The position numbers were made by a program, and so were the translations under genes. Of a stretch of 64,000 nucleotides of DNA, positions 1-8,280 are shown piece by piece. Within the stretch, counting starts at the first letter, position 1. Each line of letters opens with the position of its first letter. Below the pieces are notes generated by a model. It worked only from the letters and a program-made list of their open reading frames with translations, was not told where the DNA came from and did not search any database. Location of the stretch: assembly GCF_900107255.1 (NCBI RefSeq), contig NZ_FNPH01000013.1:35643-99642 (forward strand), in the 5' to 3' direction. Source of the stretch: Micromonospora pattaloongensis (GTDB lineage: Bacteria; Actinomycetota; Actinomycetes; Mycobacteriales; Micromonosporaceae).

Positions 1-1
1 G

Positions 2-232
2 GGCGGGGCGGTCGCGCGGCAGGTCGGGGCGATCAGCTCCGAGACGCGGACGCCGCGGGTCCCCGCCGCCCGGACACCGGCGGAGTCGACCGGGGACGCG
101 GACGTCGTGGCCCGGCTGGGCAGCCCGGACGTCACGGTCGCACAGAAGGCGGCGCTGCTGCGCGAGTGGCTGGGTCAGGACGCGCCCGCCGTCGGCGCGG
201 CGCTCGCCGCGGGGCCGGCAAGATCCGCGTGA
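2..232 (+). CDS. C-terminal part of an unidentified protein (truncated by window edge)
   Basis: An open frame runs from the window edge to a TGA at 230-232, giving about 76 residues. It is rich in Ala, Arg and Val, and its last third (around VAQKAALLREWLGQD) looks like an amphipathic helix. There is no start codon in view and I do not recognise the family. G/C-biased third codon positions support coding. It lies about 120 bp upstream of the next gene on the same strand and need not be co-transcribed with it. Confidence 0.5.
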   Translation, partial: GGAVARQVGAISSETRTPRVPAARTPAESTGDADVVARLGSPDVTVAQKAALLREWLGQDAPAVGAALAAGPARSA

Positions 233-352
233 TCAGGAAGGCTCGCGCGCGCCGCTCCGGCGACACGCGCGAGTTACTCCCTGATCACGCCGGGTATTGG
301 TGGTTGGTAGGGGAACAGTCTGCTGGGCGATCAACCTTGAGGAGGATTCGCC

Positions 353-607
353 ATGAAGCTCAGTGACCCGACCAGCCGCAAGAAGGACAAGGACTACGAC
401 CAGTCCGACGTGGAGCACCTGCTCCGCAAGCGCCCCTGGCACAGCTACGACCAGATGGTCAACTGGCTGAAGGAAGAGGGCGACGAGGACCGGCGGTTCA
501 CCCCGGGCGAGGTCGAGCGGATGATCGCGGACCTGTCGCGGCTGCAGGAGCGGCGCGTGCCGTTCACCAAGGACCCGGATCGGCTCTGCCACGAGATGAA
601 GGGTTGA
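353..607 (+). CDS. Small conserved acidic/basic protein, unknown function
   Basis: This encodes 84 residues with no signal peptide or membrane segment. It is strongly charged and probably helical, starting MKLSDPTSRKKDKDYDQSD, with an aromatic cluster (RPWHSYDQMVNWL) near residues 26-38. A GGAGG sequence sits about 7 bases before the ATG, which fixes the start. The next feature is convergent and starts 72 bp after the stop. The protein resembles small uncharacterised actinobacterial proteins, but I cannot name a domain. Confidence 0.7.
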   Translation: MKLSDPTSRKKDKDYDQSDVEHLLRKRPWHSYDQMVNWLKEEGDEDRRFTPGEVERMIADLSRLQERRVPFTKDPDRLCHEMKG

Positions 608-678
608 CCGGGCCGTACCCGAAGAGAACCGCCCCCGTCGGCGCCGCGCGAGCGGGCCGGGCGGGGGCGGTCACGCGG

Positions 679-1917
679 TCAGGACGCGACGGACGCCAGG
701 TATGCCTGGGCCTTGTCCGGGCTCATGAACCAGTTCTCGAAGTCGGTCGGGTCGGAGAAGCCGTTGGCGAAGCGACGCGCGACCGTCTCGTTGCCGGCGG
801 CGGCGCCGAGAATGCCCTGCACGTGCTCGGGCAGCGGCTGCAGCATCGCGTTCGTCCAGCCGGTGACGTGCCGCCCCGTCGACTCCCAGAACCACTCGAA
901 GGTCTGCTCCATCCAGGCCCGGTCGAACGGCCGGTCGCCGTGCGCGAGGATCGCCTCGACGTACGCCGCCGCGCACTTCGCGGCCGTGTTGCTGCCCTGG
1001 CCGGTGATCGGGTCGTTGGCGATCACGACGTCGGCCATGCCGAGCGCGATCCCGCCCGAGGGAAGCTGGGCGACCGGTCGCCGCACGGTCGGGGTGTAGC
1101 GGCCGGAGAGGGTCGCCCGCGCGTCGGTCAGCTCCACGTTCGCGCACCGCTCGTAGATCCACGGCACGTACTGCTTGGCCAGGTCGAGGGTGAGCGCGAG
1201 GTGCTCGTTCGGGTCGCGCCGCTCCTGCCACAGGTCCAGCGGGCCGCCCGGAACCGCCTCCCAGAACAGGATCTCGCAGTTGCCGTTCAGGGTGTGGCAG
1301 GGCATCACGAACAGCTCGCCGAGGCCGGGGACAGCGTTGAAGCTGACGTGCGGCACCGGCCACAGCGGGTCCGGCGTCATCCCGTGCACGTACGCCACGG
1401 CCAGGCCGCGCTGCGGGGTGGTGTACGGCGAGCGGGCCGGGTCGCGGTCGAAGACGCTGACCAGCTCGCCCTTGCCGGCCGCTACCACCGTCAGGTCGTA
1501 CCGGCCGAGGCTGGTCAGGCCGTCGAGGTCGGAGGTGGTGACGCCCTGGTAGTGGACGGTGCCGCCGCGCTCCTCGAAGAGCTCCAGCCAGGCCGCCATC
1601 TTCACCCGCTGGTCGACGCTCTGCGCCGGCTCGTCGATCGGGGACTCGATGCGCAGCGCCCGCTCGCCGGGGGGCGCCGACAGCGACACCTGCAGGCCCT
1701 GGATCTGCGGGGTCGCGGCCTGCCACAGGTCGAGGCCGTAGATCCGCTCGGTGCGCAGCGCGTTGCCGAACATCGCCTGCGTGCTCATCACCCAGCCGCG
1801 GCGGATCTCGTCGGGGGTGCGCGCGGACATCACCGTCACGTCGTACCCCTCGGCCTGCAGGCTCAGGGCGAGTTGGAGCCCGGACTGCCCGGCGCCCACG
1901 ATCAGAATTCTGCGCAT
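679..1917 (-). CDS. Styrene/indole monooxygenase-type FAD-dependent oxygenase (StyA-like)
   Basis: The 412-residue protein opens with a Rossmann FAD-binding motif (ILIVGAGQSGLQLALSL) after MRR. It continues in the pattern of StyA-family external flavoprotein monooxygenases: a short ARTPDEIRRGW segment, then ST-QAMFGNAL, and a later GxxxxNDPITGQGSNTA motif near the second third that contacts FAD. Such enzymes take reduced flavin from a separate reductase and epoxidise or hydroxylate aromatic substrates. No StyB-like reductase is adjacent. GGAG lies 7 bases before the ATG. The gene is 42 bp downstream of, and on the same strand as, a complete conservon, so it is probably its last gene. The true substrate is unknown. 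Confidence 0.82.
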   Translation of the reverse strand: MRRILIVGAGQSGLQLALSLQAEGYDVTVMSARTPDEIRRGWVMSTQAMFGNALRTERIYGLDLWQAATPQIQGLQVSLSAPPGERALRIESPIDEPAQSVDQRVKMAAWLELFEERGGTVHYQGVTTSDLDGLTSLGRYDLTVVAAGKGELVSVFDRDPARSPYTTPQRGLAVAYVHGMTPDPLWPVPHVSFNAVPGLGELFVMPCHTLNGNCEILFWEAVPGGPLDLWQERRDPNEHLALTLDLAKQYVPWIYERCANVELTDARATLSGRYTPTVRRPVAQLPSGGIALGMADVVIANDPITGQGSNTAAKCAAAYVEAILAHGDRPFDRAWMEQTFEWFWESTGRHVTGWTNAMLQPLPEHVQGILGAAAGNETVARRFANGFSDPTDFENWFMSPDKAQAYLASVAS

Positions 1918-1958
1918 TGGTATCTCCAGAGGGGCATCTGTGTTTCCTGAAGGGGGAG

Positions 1959-2564
1959 CTACCGGGCGGGGAAGGCGCCCGGAGCGGTGTGGCCGGTCCG
2001 CTGCATCGTGTGCGTGACCACCGCCATCAGCGCCTGCGCCACCGACGACGGGCTGCGCGCGTCACAGGTGATCAGCGGGACGTCGGGGGAGAGCGCGAGC
2101 GCCTGCCGTACGTCGTCGAGGTGGTGGGTCAACATCCCGTCGAAGAGGTTGAGGCAGACCACGAACGGCAGGTCGCTGTCCTGCTCGAAGTAGTTGATCG
2201 CGGCGAAGGACGCGTCCAGCCGCCGGGAGTCGGCCAGCACGAGCGCCCCGACCGCGCCCCTGCACAGGTCGTCCCACATCGGCCAGAACCTCGCCTGTCC
2301 GGGCGTGCCGAACAGGTAGAGCACGAGGTCGTTGGAGATGGTCAACCGGCCGAAGTCCATCGCGACCGTCGTGGTGGTCTTGTCGATGCCGGGGTCGAGC
2401 CGGTCGATCGGCTCGCTGGCCGCGGTCATCCACGCCTCGGTGTTGACCGGCGGGATCTCCGAGATCGCGGCGACGCAGGTGGTCTTGCCCACGCCGAACC
2501 CGCCGGCGATGACGATCTTCGCCGAGGTCAGCGTCGGGTTGTCAGGCAAGCTTGCGGAGGCCAT
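1959..2564 (-). CDS. cvnD: Conservon GTPase, CvnD type (ATP/GTP-binding protein)
   Basis: This is a 201-residue small Ras-like GTPase of the prokaryotic MglA/CvnD group. The P-loop GGFGVGKTT is at residues 21-29, a switch-like DFGRLTI follows near residue 70, then LFGTPGQARF (the DxxG-equivalent region) and a base-recognition-like CLNLFDG near residue 137. In Streptomyces conservons the CvnD GTPase works with CvnA (kinase-like), CvnB (roadblock) and CvnC (DUF742) in a membrane-associated switch resembling a G-protein complex. Its start overlaps the end of cvnC by 23 bp, which implies translational coupling. It is followed at 42 bp by the StyA-like gene. Confidence 0.9.
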   Translation of the reverse strand: MASASLPDNPTLTSAKIVIAGGFGVGKTTCVAAISEIPPVNTEAWMTAASEPIDRLDPGIDKTTTTVAMDFGRLTISNDLVLYLFGTPGQARFWPMWDDLCRGAVGALVLADSRRLDASFAAINYFEQDSDLPFVVCLNLFDGMLTHHLDDVRQALALSPDVPLITCDARSPSSVAQALMAVVTHTMQRTGHTAPGAFPAR

Positions 2565-2886
2565 CGAGGAGTCTCTCCAGAAGGCGGCGGTCGAACGGGG
2601 ACTCGTACGTCTCGGCGTGGACCAGCAGGCGGTCGGTGGACGCGAGGTCGTCCACCACGACGCGGGTGACGCCCAGCGAGATGCCGGAGAAGGCGGAGAG
2701 CTCCGCCAGCGACCGGGTCTCGCGCGCGTGCTCGTAGAGCGTGCGCTGCTCGGGCAGCAGGCCGGCGGCGAAGACCGAGTCGTAGTACGGCACCGAGACC
2801 AGGGTGTGCACGAGCAGCTGCTGCCGGGTCCGGGTCCGACCGCCGGTCAGGACGTACGGCCGCACCTTCCAGTGTCTTTTGGCCAA
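2542..2886 (-). CDS. cvnC: Conservon DUF742 protein, CvnC type
   Basis: This 114-residue protein has the typical DUF742 layout: a basic start (MAKRHWKVRPYVLTGGRTR), a central helix-turn-helix-like stretch (SLAELSAFSGISLGVTRVVV) and a short basic end. DUF742 proteins are the C component of actinobacterial conservons and are thought to help tether the GTPase. It sits between cvnB (28 bp upstream) and cvnD (23 bp overlap), all on the minus strand. No membrane segment is seen. Confidence 0.9.
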   Translation of the reverse strand: MAKRHWKVRPYVLTGGRTRTRQQLLVHTLVSVPYYDSVFAAGLLPEQRTLYEHARETRSLAELSAFSGISLGVTRVVVDDLASTDRLLVHAETYESPFDRRLLERLLDGLRKLA

Positions 2887-2914
2887 CGTCGGTTCGCTCC
2901 TTGGTCCGAGTCGG

Positions 2915-3379
2915 TCAGCGGGTCGGCTGGGTGGCGGTGATGCGGTGCAGGTCGGCGCGCATCTGCGGGGTGAGCACGTGCCCGACCGCGCCGACGAACT
3001 GCGTCATCTGGTAGGCGACGACGCGCAGGTCGCAGCCGGCGGTCGCGGCGACCGCCAGGCCGGCCGAGTCCCCGACACGCATGAAGAGCAGGTGGCCGCG
3101 CGGCAGCCGGATGGTGATGTACTCCGAGGAGCCCAGCTCCAGCAGGGCGGCGCCGCGGTCGGCCATGCTGATCATGCCGGCGGTGAGCGCGGCGAGCTGG
3201 TCGCCCAGGTCGCGGGGGACCGCGCCGGAGGCGACCAGCTGGAGCCCGTCGAGCGAGACGAGCAGCGCGTGCGTCACGCCCGGCACCTCGTCGGCGAACT
3301 GCCGGATGAGCCAGGCGAACTCCTGCGGCCCGCGCACGCCGCCGGGCTGCAGGGTGGGGCTGCCGTGTGGTCTGGTCAT
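2915..3379 (-). CDS. cvnB: Roadblock/LC7 domain protein, CvnB type
   Basis: The 154-residue protein begins MTRPHGSPTLQPGG and holds one roadblock/LC7 fold. Characteristic elements are FAWLIRQFADEVPGVTHALL near the N-terminus, then VSLDGLQLVASGAVP, and a central strand-helix YITIRLPRGHLLFM. Such proteins regulate small GTPases of the MglA/CvnD type. The start at 3379 is chosen because its ATG overlaps the cvnA stop in an ATGA arrangement and is preceded by a GGAA Shine-Dalgarno-like site. An in-frame ATG further upstream would add a low-complexity Arg-rich extension and lies inside cvnA. Confidence 0.9.
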   Translation of the reverse strand: MTRPHGSPTLQPGGVRGPQEFAWLIRQFADEVPGVTHALLVSLDGLQLVASGAVPRDLGDQLAALTAGMISMADRGAALLELGSSEYITIRLPRGHLLFMRVGDSAGLAVAATAGCDLRVVAYQMTQFVGAVGHVLTPQMRADLHRITATQPTR

Positions 3380-4677
3380 CGGGGGTTTCCTTCGGAGCTG
3401 GGGTCGGTGGCCGTGCGCAGCGCGTCGCTGATGCCCGCGGCGAAGTCGGCCGTCTCGTCGGCCCACCGTTCCCGGTCACCGCTCGGCTCCCCGAAGCTGG
3501 GGGTGGGGGCCGGCGGTGCCGGGTCGTCGCCGCGCAGGCTGGCCGGCACCCGCACCGGCAGGCCGGTGGCGGTGGCCCGCGGCGCCACCGCCGGGAGCGC
3601 CGCGGTGTCGCTGCCCACCACGGGAACGCCGTTCGCCGTCGCCGGGGCGCTGTGCGGCGCCACGGGCGGGGCGCTGTGCGGTGACGGGGCGGCGTGCGTC
3701 GCGGCGCCCGTCGGCCGCGCGACCGGCGCGCCCGCGGCGTGCGCGCCCCCGGAGCGGCGCTCGGCGTGCCGCGGCGCGGGCACCGCCGGCTCCGCGCCGC
3801 CCTGGTACACGACGAACGGCGGGCGCTGCGCGGGCGGTGGGCCGCTCACCGGCATCGCGGGCGGGGCGGGACGGCCGGCGGTCGGTACCTGGGGGATCTC
3901 ACAGAGCAGCCACTCCGGGATGAGTACGGTCGCGGTCGTGCCGCCCGGCTCCCGGCTGGTCAGCTGGACCCGCATCCGGTGGGCGAGCGCCAGCCGTTGC
4001 ACGACGGCGAGTCCGAGTTGCAGGGCCGGCTCGGCGCGCAGTGGGGCCGGGCTGTCGGCGGCGAGCATCGTGTTGAGCTCGCGCAGCTGGTCGGGGCGGA
4101 TCCCGACGCCGGTGTCCTCGATGCGGAGCAGGATGCTGCCGCGCTCGGTGAGGTGCGCGGACACGATCACGCGGGCCGTGGGCGGAGAGAACCGGGTGGC
4201 GTTGTCCAGCAGCTCGGTGATCACGCGGATGACGTCGTCGGCGGCGAACGCGACGACCGCGAGCTCGGCGATCCGTCCCAACTGGACGCGCTGGTAGTAC
4301 TCGATCGCCGAGGACGACGCGCGGACGACGTCGAGCAGCGCGGTCACCTGCGCTCCGGCGTCCTCCACCTTCCGTCCGGTGAGCACCTGCAGGTTCTCGG
4401 CCTGGCGGCGCACCCGGGTGTTCGCGTGGTCGATCCGGTAGAGCTTCTCCAGTCGGTCCGGATCGCGCTCGTCGGCCTCGGCCGCTTCCAGCTGACCGCC
4501 CATCTGGTACGCGGCGGCCATGATGCGCAGCGCGAACTGCTCGGAGATCGCGGGCCACGGATCCGGAGCGGGCTGCGGGCTCGCCGGCGCCGGTGGGGCC
4601 GGCTCGGGTAGCACGTCGACCGTCGGGTCCAGCCAGCGAGCAAGACTCCGCCGCCATCCGCTCGTCCCGCTCATCAC
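3376..4677 (-). CDS. cvnA: Conservon histidine-kinase-like ATPase, CvnA type (no sensor domain)
   Basis: The product is 433 residues, or 432 if the second ATG is used. A DHxxTR-type phosphoacceptor region (IDHANTRVRRQAENL) lies near residues 82-97. It is followed by the HATPase_c N-box (ITELLDNATRFSPP, about residue 155) and G1 box (IEDTGVGI, about residue 190). The C-terminal third is a Pro/Ala-rich, probably disordered tail. Typical CvnA proteins carry two membrane segments and an extracellular sensor domain. This one has only about 50 residues before the first conserved helix, so it is probably cytosolic or peripheral. It heads a four-gene conservon with overlapping reading frames. Confidence 0.88.
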   Translation of the reverse strand: MMSGTSGWRRSLARWLDPTVDVLPEPAPPAPASPQPAPDPWPAISEQFALRIMAAAYQMGGQLEAAEADERDPDRLEKLYRIDHANTRVRRQAENLQVLTGRKVEDAGAQVTALLDVVRASSSAIEYYQRVQLGRIAELAVVAFAADDVIRVITELLDNATRFSPPTARVIVSAHLTERGSILLRIEDTGVGIRPDQLRELNTMLAADSPAPLRAEPALQLGLAVVQRLALAHRMRVQLTSREPGGTTATVLIPEWLLCEIPQVPTAGRPAPPAMPVSGPPPAQRPPFVVYQGGAEPAVPAPRHAERRSGGAHAAGAPVARPTGAATHAAPSPHSAPPVAPHSAPATANGVPVVGSDTAALPAVAPRATATGLPVRVPASLRGDDPAPPAPTPSFGEPSGDRERWADETADFAAGISDALRTATDPSSEGNPR

Positions 4678-5293
4678 GCGACCTCGCCGTACATGCCCGC
4701 TCTTTCGGTTGTTCCCGACCTGCGAATCATTCGCACGGTTTGCCCCTCGGGTCGGCAGTCAATCACCGCCGTGCCGGGAAGGCAAGGCTTCGGTTTGTGG
4801 GTGATGTAACGCGCCAGCTCCGTTGCGCTGCCGGGGTTAGGGCCTATGTGGCGCGCCGTCGACGGCCACCACACCGTCCATTGTGCAACGTCGTTCGGCG
4901 AACGTCTCTCATCACGCATCGTGAATGCGTCGTCACCTCAAGATCGCTTCCCACCAGTGTGATCTCGAACCGGCGGCCGCACGTGGTGGTCCGGTCCTGG
5001 TCGGCGACCGGTCCGGATGGAGTCCCGTCCCGGTGTCCCGGAGCGGGGGCGTCGCCGCGCCGCGGCGATCATGGAGCGGCATGGGGGTTCTTCAGATGGC
5101 GAGAATGCTCGCGATCATGATTAAAAGGGTATTTGCGCACCTAATCGACGGATCTTCGGTGGGGCGCTTGGGCTGGCCGTTGCAGTGATGTTGCGCGCAT
5201 TCTCCGCCAGCTGTGGGGGTATGCCCCATTTGATCCCTGGTTGAACCGGTGTGGCCGGATGTCAATCGGCGGATTTTTGGCGATCATGAGCGA
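4678..5293. other. Intergenic region upstream of the conservon, no clear gene
   Basis: These roughly 600 bases separate the conservon, transcribed leftward, from genes read rightward, and presumably carry the conservon promoter. Short open frames exist on both strands but lack good ribosome sites or protein-like composition. Around 5110-5270 the sequence becomes A/T-richer than its surroundings, with runs such as TGATTAAAAGGGTATTTG. That is compatible with regulatory DNA, but I found no recognisable operator or RNA motif. Confidence 0.5.
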
Positions 5294-5563
5294 ATGCACG
5301 TTCCGGCCGGAGACGCCCTGCACTACAGCGACGGTTCGCACCGCTGGGTGCCCGCCGATCCGGCCGCGGACCCCGAGGGCTGGCGCCGGGTGATCGAGGC
5401 GCACATCCAGGAGGCCGCCGCGGCGGGGGGCTGTGACGCGCCGCGCCAGCGTGCGCGGCCGCGACCGGCGTCCGGGTCGCCCGGATGGGGCCGCGTCCGG
5501 GGCGTGCGGTCGGGCGAGGGGCGCGGCGTGCGGTCCGGCGAGGGGCCGGCGTCCGCGGCCTGA
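5294..5563 (+). CDS. Possible small protein of unknown function
   Basis: A frame of 89 residues starts MHVPAGDALHYSDGSHRWVP. Its first half looks protein-like (DPEGWRRVIEAHIQEA). Its second half is Arg/Gly low complexity produced by an imperfect tandem DNA repeat near 5506-5545. There is no convincing Shine-Dalgarno sequence, and the upstream ATG at 5249 is no better. No family is recognised. It could be a real small gene or chance open frame in high-GC DNA. Confidence 0.35.
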   Translation: MHVPAGDALHYSDGSHRWVPADPAADPEGWRRVIEAHIQEAAAAGGCDAPRQRARPRPASGSPGWGRVRGVRSGEGRGVRSGEGPASAA

Positions 5564-5623
5564 GGTCGGATGGCGCGATTGCGTCGTCGGGCGGGTCGGC
5601 CCCGGGGTATCGACGGGCGCCTC

Positions 5624-5652
5624 TTGACACCGTTGTAAGAAGTTTCTAACTT
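5624..5652 (+). promoter_or_regulatory. Promoter and overlapping palindromic operator for the alpha-amylase
   Basis: A consensus -35 TTGACA (5624-5629) is followed after 17 bases by a -10 TAACTT (5647-5652). Between them lies an inverted repeat GTAAGAAGTTTCTAAC (5635-5650, 6 of 8 pairs matched). It covers the spacer and the first bases of the -10, so a bound protein would block RNA polymerase. In actinomycetes, secreted amylase genes are commonly repressed by LacI/MalR-type regulators binding such palindromes. That assignment is inference. Confidence 0.6.
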
Positions 5653-5735
5653 TGCGGCAACGTTTCATCTTTGTTTCACGCGCGCGAGTCCCCCTCTCCG
5701 TCGCCGGGCATTCGCCCCAGGACCCAGGAGGTCCG

Positions 5736-7184
5736 ATGCACCACCGCCGACCACCCTCGCTCGGCCTGGTCGCCGCCCTGACCGCGGCCCTGCTCACCCC
5801 CGTCGCCTCAACCCCGTCCCCGGCAGCCGCCGCGCCCGCCGGCACCAGGAACGTCATCGCCAACCTCTTCGAGTGGAACTGGAACTCCGTCGCCAGCGAG
5901 TGCCAGAACTTCCTCGGCCCGCGCGGTTACGGCTACGTACAGGTGTCACCGCCGCAGGAGCACGTCCGCGGGCAGCAGTGGTGGGTCGCCTACCAGCCGG
6001 TCAGCTACCGCATCGAGTCCCGCAAGGGGACCCGCGCCCAGTTCCAGTCGATGGTCAACACCTGCCACAACGCGGGCGTGAAGGTGATCGTCGACGCGGT
6101 GATCAACCACATGTCCGGACAGGACGCCGGGGGCACCGGCTGGGCCGGCTCCTCGTACGGGCACTACAACTACCCGGGCATCTACCAGACCCAGGACTTC
6201 CATCACTGCGGCCGCAACGGCAACGACGACATCGCCAACTACAACGACCGGTACGAGGTGCAGAACTGCGAGCTGGTCAACCTCTCCGACCTCGCCACCG
6301 GGTCCGAGTACGTGCGCGGTCGGATCGCCGGGTACCTCAACGACCTGCTCTCGCTCGGCGTCGACGGATTCCGGCTCGATGCCAGCAAGCACATGCCGGC
6401 CGCCGACATCGCGGCGATCCGCGGCAAGCTCTCCCGGTCGGCGTACATCGTGCAGGAGGTGATCTACGGGGCCGGCGAGCCGATCCAGCCGGGCGAGTAC
6501 ACCGGCAACGGCGACGTCCACGAGTTCCGTTACGGCAAGGACCTCGGTCGGGTGTTCCGGCGCGAGCGGCTGGCGTACCTGAAGAACTTCGGTGAGGCGT
6601 GGGGGCACCTGCCCGGCGGCAACGCCGCGGTCTTCGTCGACAACCACGACACCCAGCGCGACGGCGGCGACGTGCTGACGTACAAGGACAACGGGATCTA
6701 CGCGCTGGCCAACGCGTTCATGTTGGCCTGGCCGTACGGCTCGCCGACGGTGATGTCCAGCTACGACTTCAGCAACCGCGACCAGGGCCCACCCTCGGAC
6801 GGCTCGGGCCGGACCAGCAACACCACCTGCTTCTCCGGGTGGCGCTGCGAGCACCGCTGGCAGGTGATCGCCAACATGGTGGCGTTCCGCAACGCGGTCG
6901 CCGGCACCTCGGTGGTCAACTGGTACGACAACGGCAACAACCACATCGCCTTCGGTCGCGGCAACCGGGGATATCTGACCATCAACGACGAGGACTCCGC
7001 GGTCACCGGCCGTCGCTACCAGACCCAGCTGCCGCCCGGCCGCTACTGCGACGTGATCCACGGCGACCACACCGGCGGCTCCTGCACCGGCCCGGTGATC
7101 ACCGTCGACTCCGCCGGCTGGTTCTCCGCCGACGTCCCCGCCCACGACGCGGTGGCCATCCACGCCGGCGCGAAGATCGGCTGA
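5736..7184 (+). CDS. Secreted GH13 alpha-amylase
   Basis: The 482-residue enzyme carries a Sec-type signal peptide (about residues 1-33, ending SPAAAAPAG). It is a (beta/alpha)8 alpha-amylase like those of Streptomyces, subfamily 32. The start is fixed by AGGAGG just upstream of the ATG. The catalytic triad is visible: nucleophile Asp215 in GVDGFRLDASKHM, acid/base Glu241 in VQEVIYG, and Asp305 in VFVDNHDTQR. The conserved DAVINHM region, which contributes to the Ca/active site, is also present. After cleavage the enzyme hydrolyses starch and other alpha-1,4-glucans outside the cell. There is no starch-binding domain at either end. A promoter with an operator-like palindrome precedes it. Confidence 0.95.
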   Translation: MHHRRPPSLGLVAALTAALLTPVASTPSPAAAAPAGTRNVIANLFEWNWNSVASECQNFLGPRGYGYVQVSPPQEHVRGQQWWVAYQPVSYRIESRKGTRAQFQSMVNTCHNAGVKVIVDAVINHMSGQDAGGTGWAGSSYGHYNYPGIYQTQDFHHCGRNGNDDIANYNDRYEVQNCELVNLSDLATGSEYVRGRIAGYLNDLLSLGVDGFRLDASKHMPAADIAAIRGKLSRSAYIVQEVIYGAGEPIQPGEYTGNGDVHEFRYGKDLGRVFRRERLAYLKNFGEAWGHLPGGNAAVFVDNHDTQRDGGDVLTYKDNGIYALANAFMLAWPYGSPTVMSSYDFSNRDQGPPSDGSGRTSNTTCFSGWRCEHRWQVIANMVAFRNAVAGTSVVNWYDNGNNHIAFGRGNRGYLTINDEDSAVTGRRYQTQLPPGRYCDVIHGDHTGGSCTGPVITVDSAGWFSADVPAHDAVAIHAGAKIG

Positions 7185-7594
7185 CCCCGCTCCGGCCGGC
7201 TTCGCCTCGCGCATTTCCTCAGCTCGGTCCGCGGCCCGCCGATGGTCGATCGTGCACCACGCAACCGTGCTGCGGCACGCGTACCCCCAAGCCCCGCCCG
7301 CGGCCCCGGAGCCCCGCGCCGCCGGGGCGGCCCGTCCGTCGCCGCGGGGCACGTGGCGCCGGCTGCGTGCCGCGGTCGGCACGCTGACCCGACCGTCCGA
7401 TCCGGACCGGATCGCGCAACCGGCGACCCCGGGTCGCCACCGGGCGACAAGACGTGACTGCGCGCCCGGGCGGCGAGCGGGCGCCATGAAGGGCGCCGCC
7501 GCGGTCCGACAAGGATCGGCGACGGCGTCCGCTCCGGGTACGGCGCGTGCGGCTCAGGCACGACGTGGTGGCGAAAGTCGAGCAGGGGAGTCGA
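7185..7594. other. Intergenic region between amylase and small secreted protein
   Basis: This is about 410 bases of GC-rich sequence with several short open frames but none that combines a ribosome site with protein-like composition. No strong hairpin with a T-run was found directly after the amylase stop. I see nothing else in it. Confidence 0.4.
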
Positions 7595-7963
7595 ATGAAT
7601 AAGCAGGCAGGCGCGTTGTTCGCCGCCATCGTCGCGGTCGGTCTGGGTCCGGCCGTATGGCTGGGCGGCACGCTGCTCCGGGGCGATCCGGTCCCGGCCG
7701 CCCCGGTGCCGGTCAGCACGCCCGAGATCACCGAATCGCCCAGCCCTTCGCCGTCGGAGCCGGAGCCGGAGCCCGAGCCGGAGCCGACCGAGACCCTGTC
7801 GCCGACCCCCGCCCCGACCGAGGAGCTCGACCCGGACGGGGTGTGGACCCCGCCGGGTGGGACGGCGTCGACCTCGAAGCGGGCGACGCCGACCCGGTCG
7901 ATCTCGCCGTCGGTGACGCGCACCACCACGCCGTCCGGGCACCCGGAGCCGGCCGTCGGGTAG
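7595..7963 (+). CDS. Small exported Pro/Glu/Ser-rich protein, unknown
   Basis: This 122-residue protein starts MNKQAGALFAAIVAVGLGPA, giving one N-terminal hydrophobic segment (about residues 5-28) that is either a signal peptide or an anchor. The rest is low-complexity PSPSPSEPEPEPEPEP and TPAPTEELDPD followed by a Thr/Ser-rich end, suggesting an extended wall-spanning or secreted tail. AGGGGAG lies about 5 bases before the ATG. It is followed closely by a perfect terminator hairpin. No domain is recognised. Confidence 0.6.
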   Translation: MNKQAGALFAAIVAVGLGPAVWLGGTLLRGDPVPAAPVPVSTPEITESPSPSPSEPEPEPEPEPTETLSPTPAPTEELDPDGVWTPPGGTASTSKRATPTRSISPSVTRTTTPSGHPEPAVG

Positions 7964-7980
7964 TCCGACTTCCGATCGTC

Positions 7981-8017
7981 ACGCCGTGACGCCGCGACCG
8001 CGGCGTCACGGCGTTTT
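7981..8017 (+). terminator. Rho-independent terminator (15-bp perfect stem)
   Basis: A perfect 15-bp stem (7981-7995 paired with 8000-8014) encloses a GACC loop and runs into TTTT. It ends transcription of the small secreted gene and insulates the xyloglucanase gene. A 15-base sequence with the T-run (TTTCGCGTCGTCGGC type) is repeated directly just afterwards, at about 8014-8046. Confidence 0.88.
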
Positions 8018-8280
8018 CGCGTCGTCGGCCATTTTCGCGTCGTCGGCTTCTCCGGGGCCGTCGACGACGACATTGACAGCCATCGTGCCGTCGTGTGTGA
8101 ATGTCTGCACGGCCGGGCGGGAGCGGTGTGGCCGATCCGGGAGCCCGAGGGCAGCTCCCCGACACCCAGACATCGTTCGGTCCTGCGCGCGCACGCGCGC
8201 GGGCGTCGCCACCGGTGCCCTCCTTCTCCGGCGCGAACCGGGCGGTTGTCTGCCCGCAACGCCCGGAGAGGAACCGGTAC
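8018..8280. other. Leader region upstream of the xyloglucanase gene
   Basis: The region contains a TTGACA at 8073-8078 that could serve as a -35 element. The best -10 downstream is weak, around TGTGAA at 8096-8101. Open frames here, including one continuous with the xyloglucanase frame, lack a ribosome site. The GGAGAGG used by the xyloglucanase start is at its 3' end. Confidence 0.3.

Noticed and set aside
604..1950. Plus-strand 448-codon frame
   Set aside because: Antisense shadow of the StyA-like gene; no domain and no ribosome site.
7740..7800. Short GAGCCGGAGCCC repeats resembling a CRISPR-like array
   Set aside because: They encode Pro-Glu dipeptides in a secreted protein; there are no regular spacers. 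No CRISPR array was found in the window.
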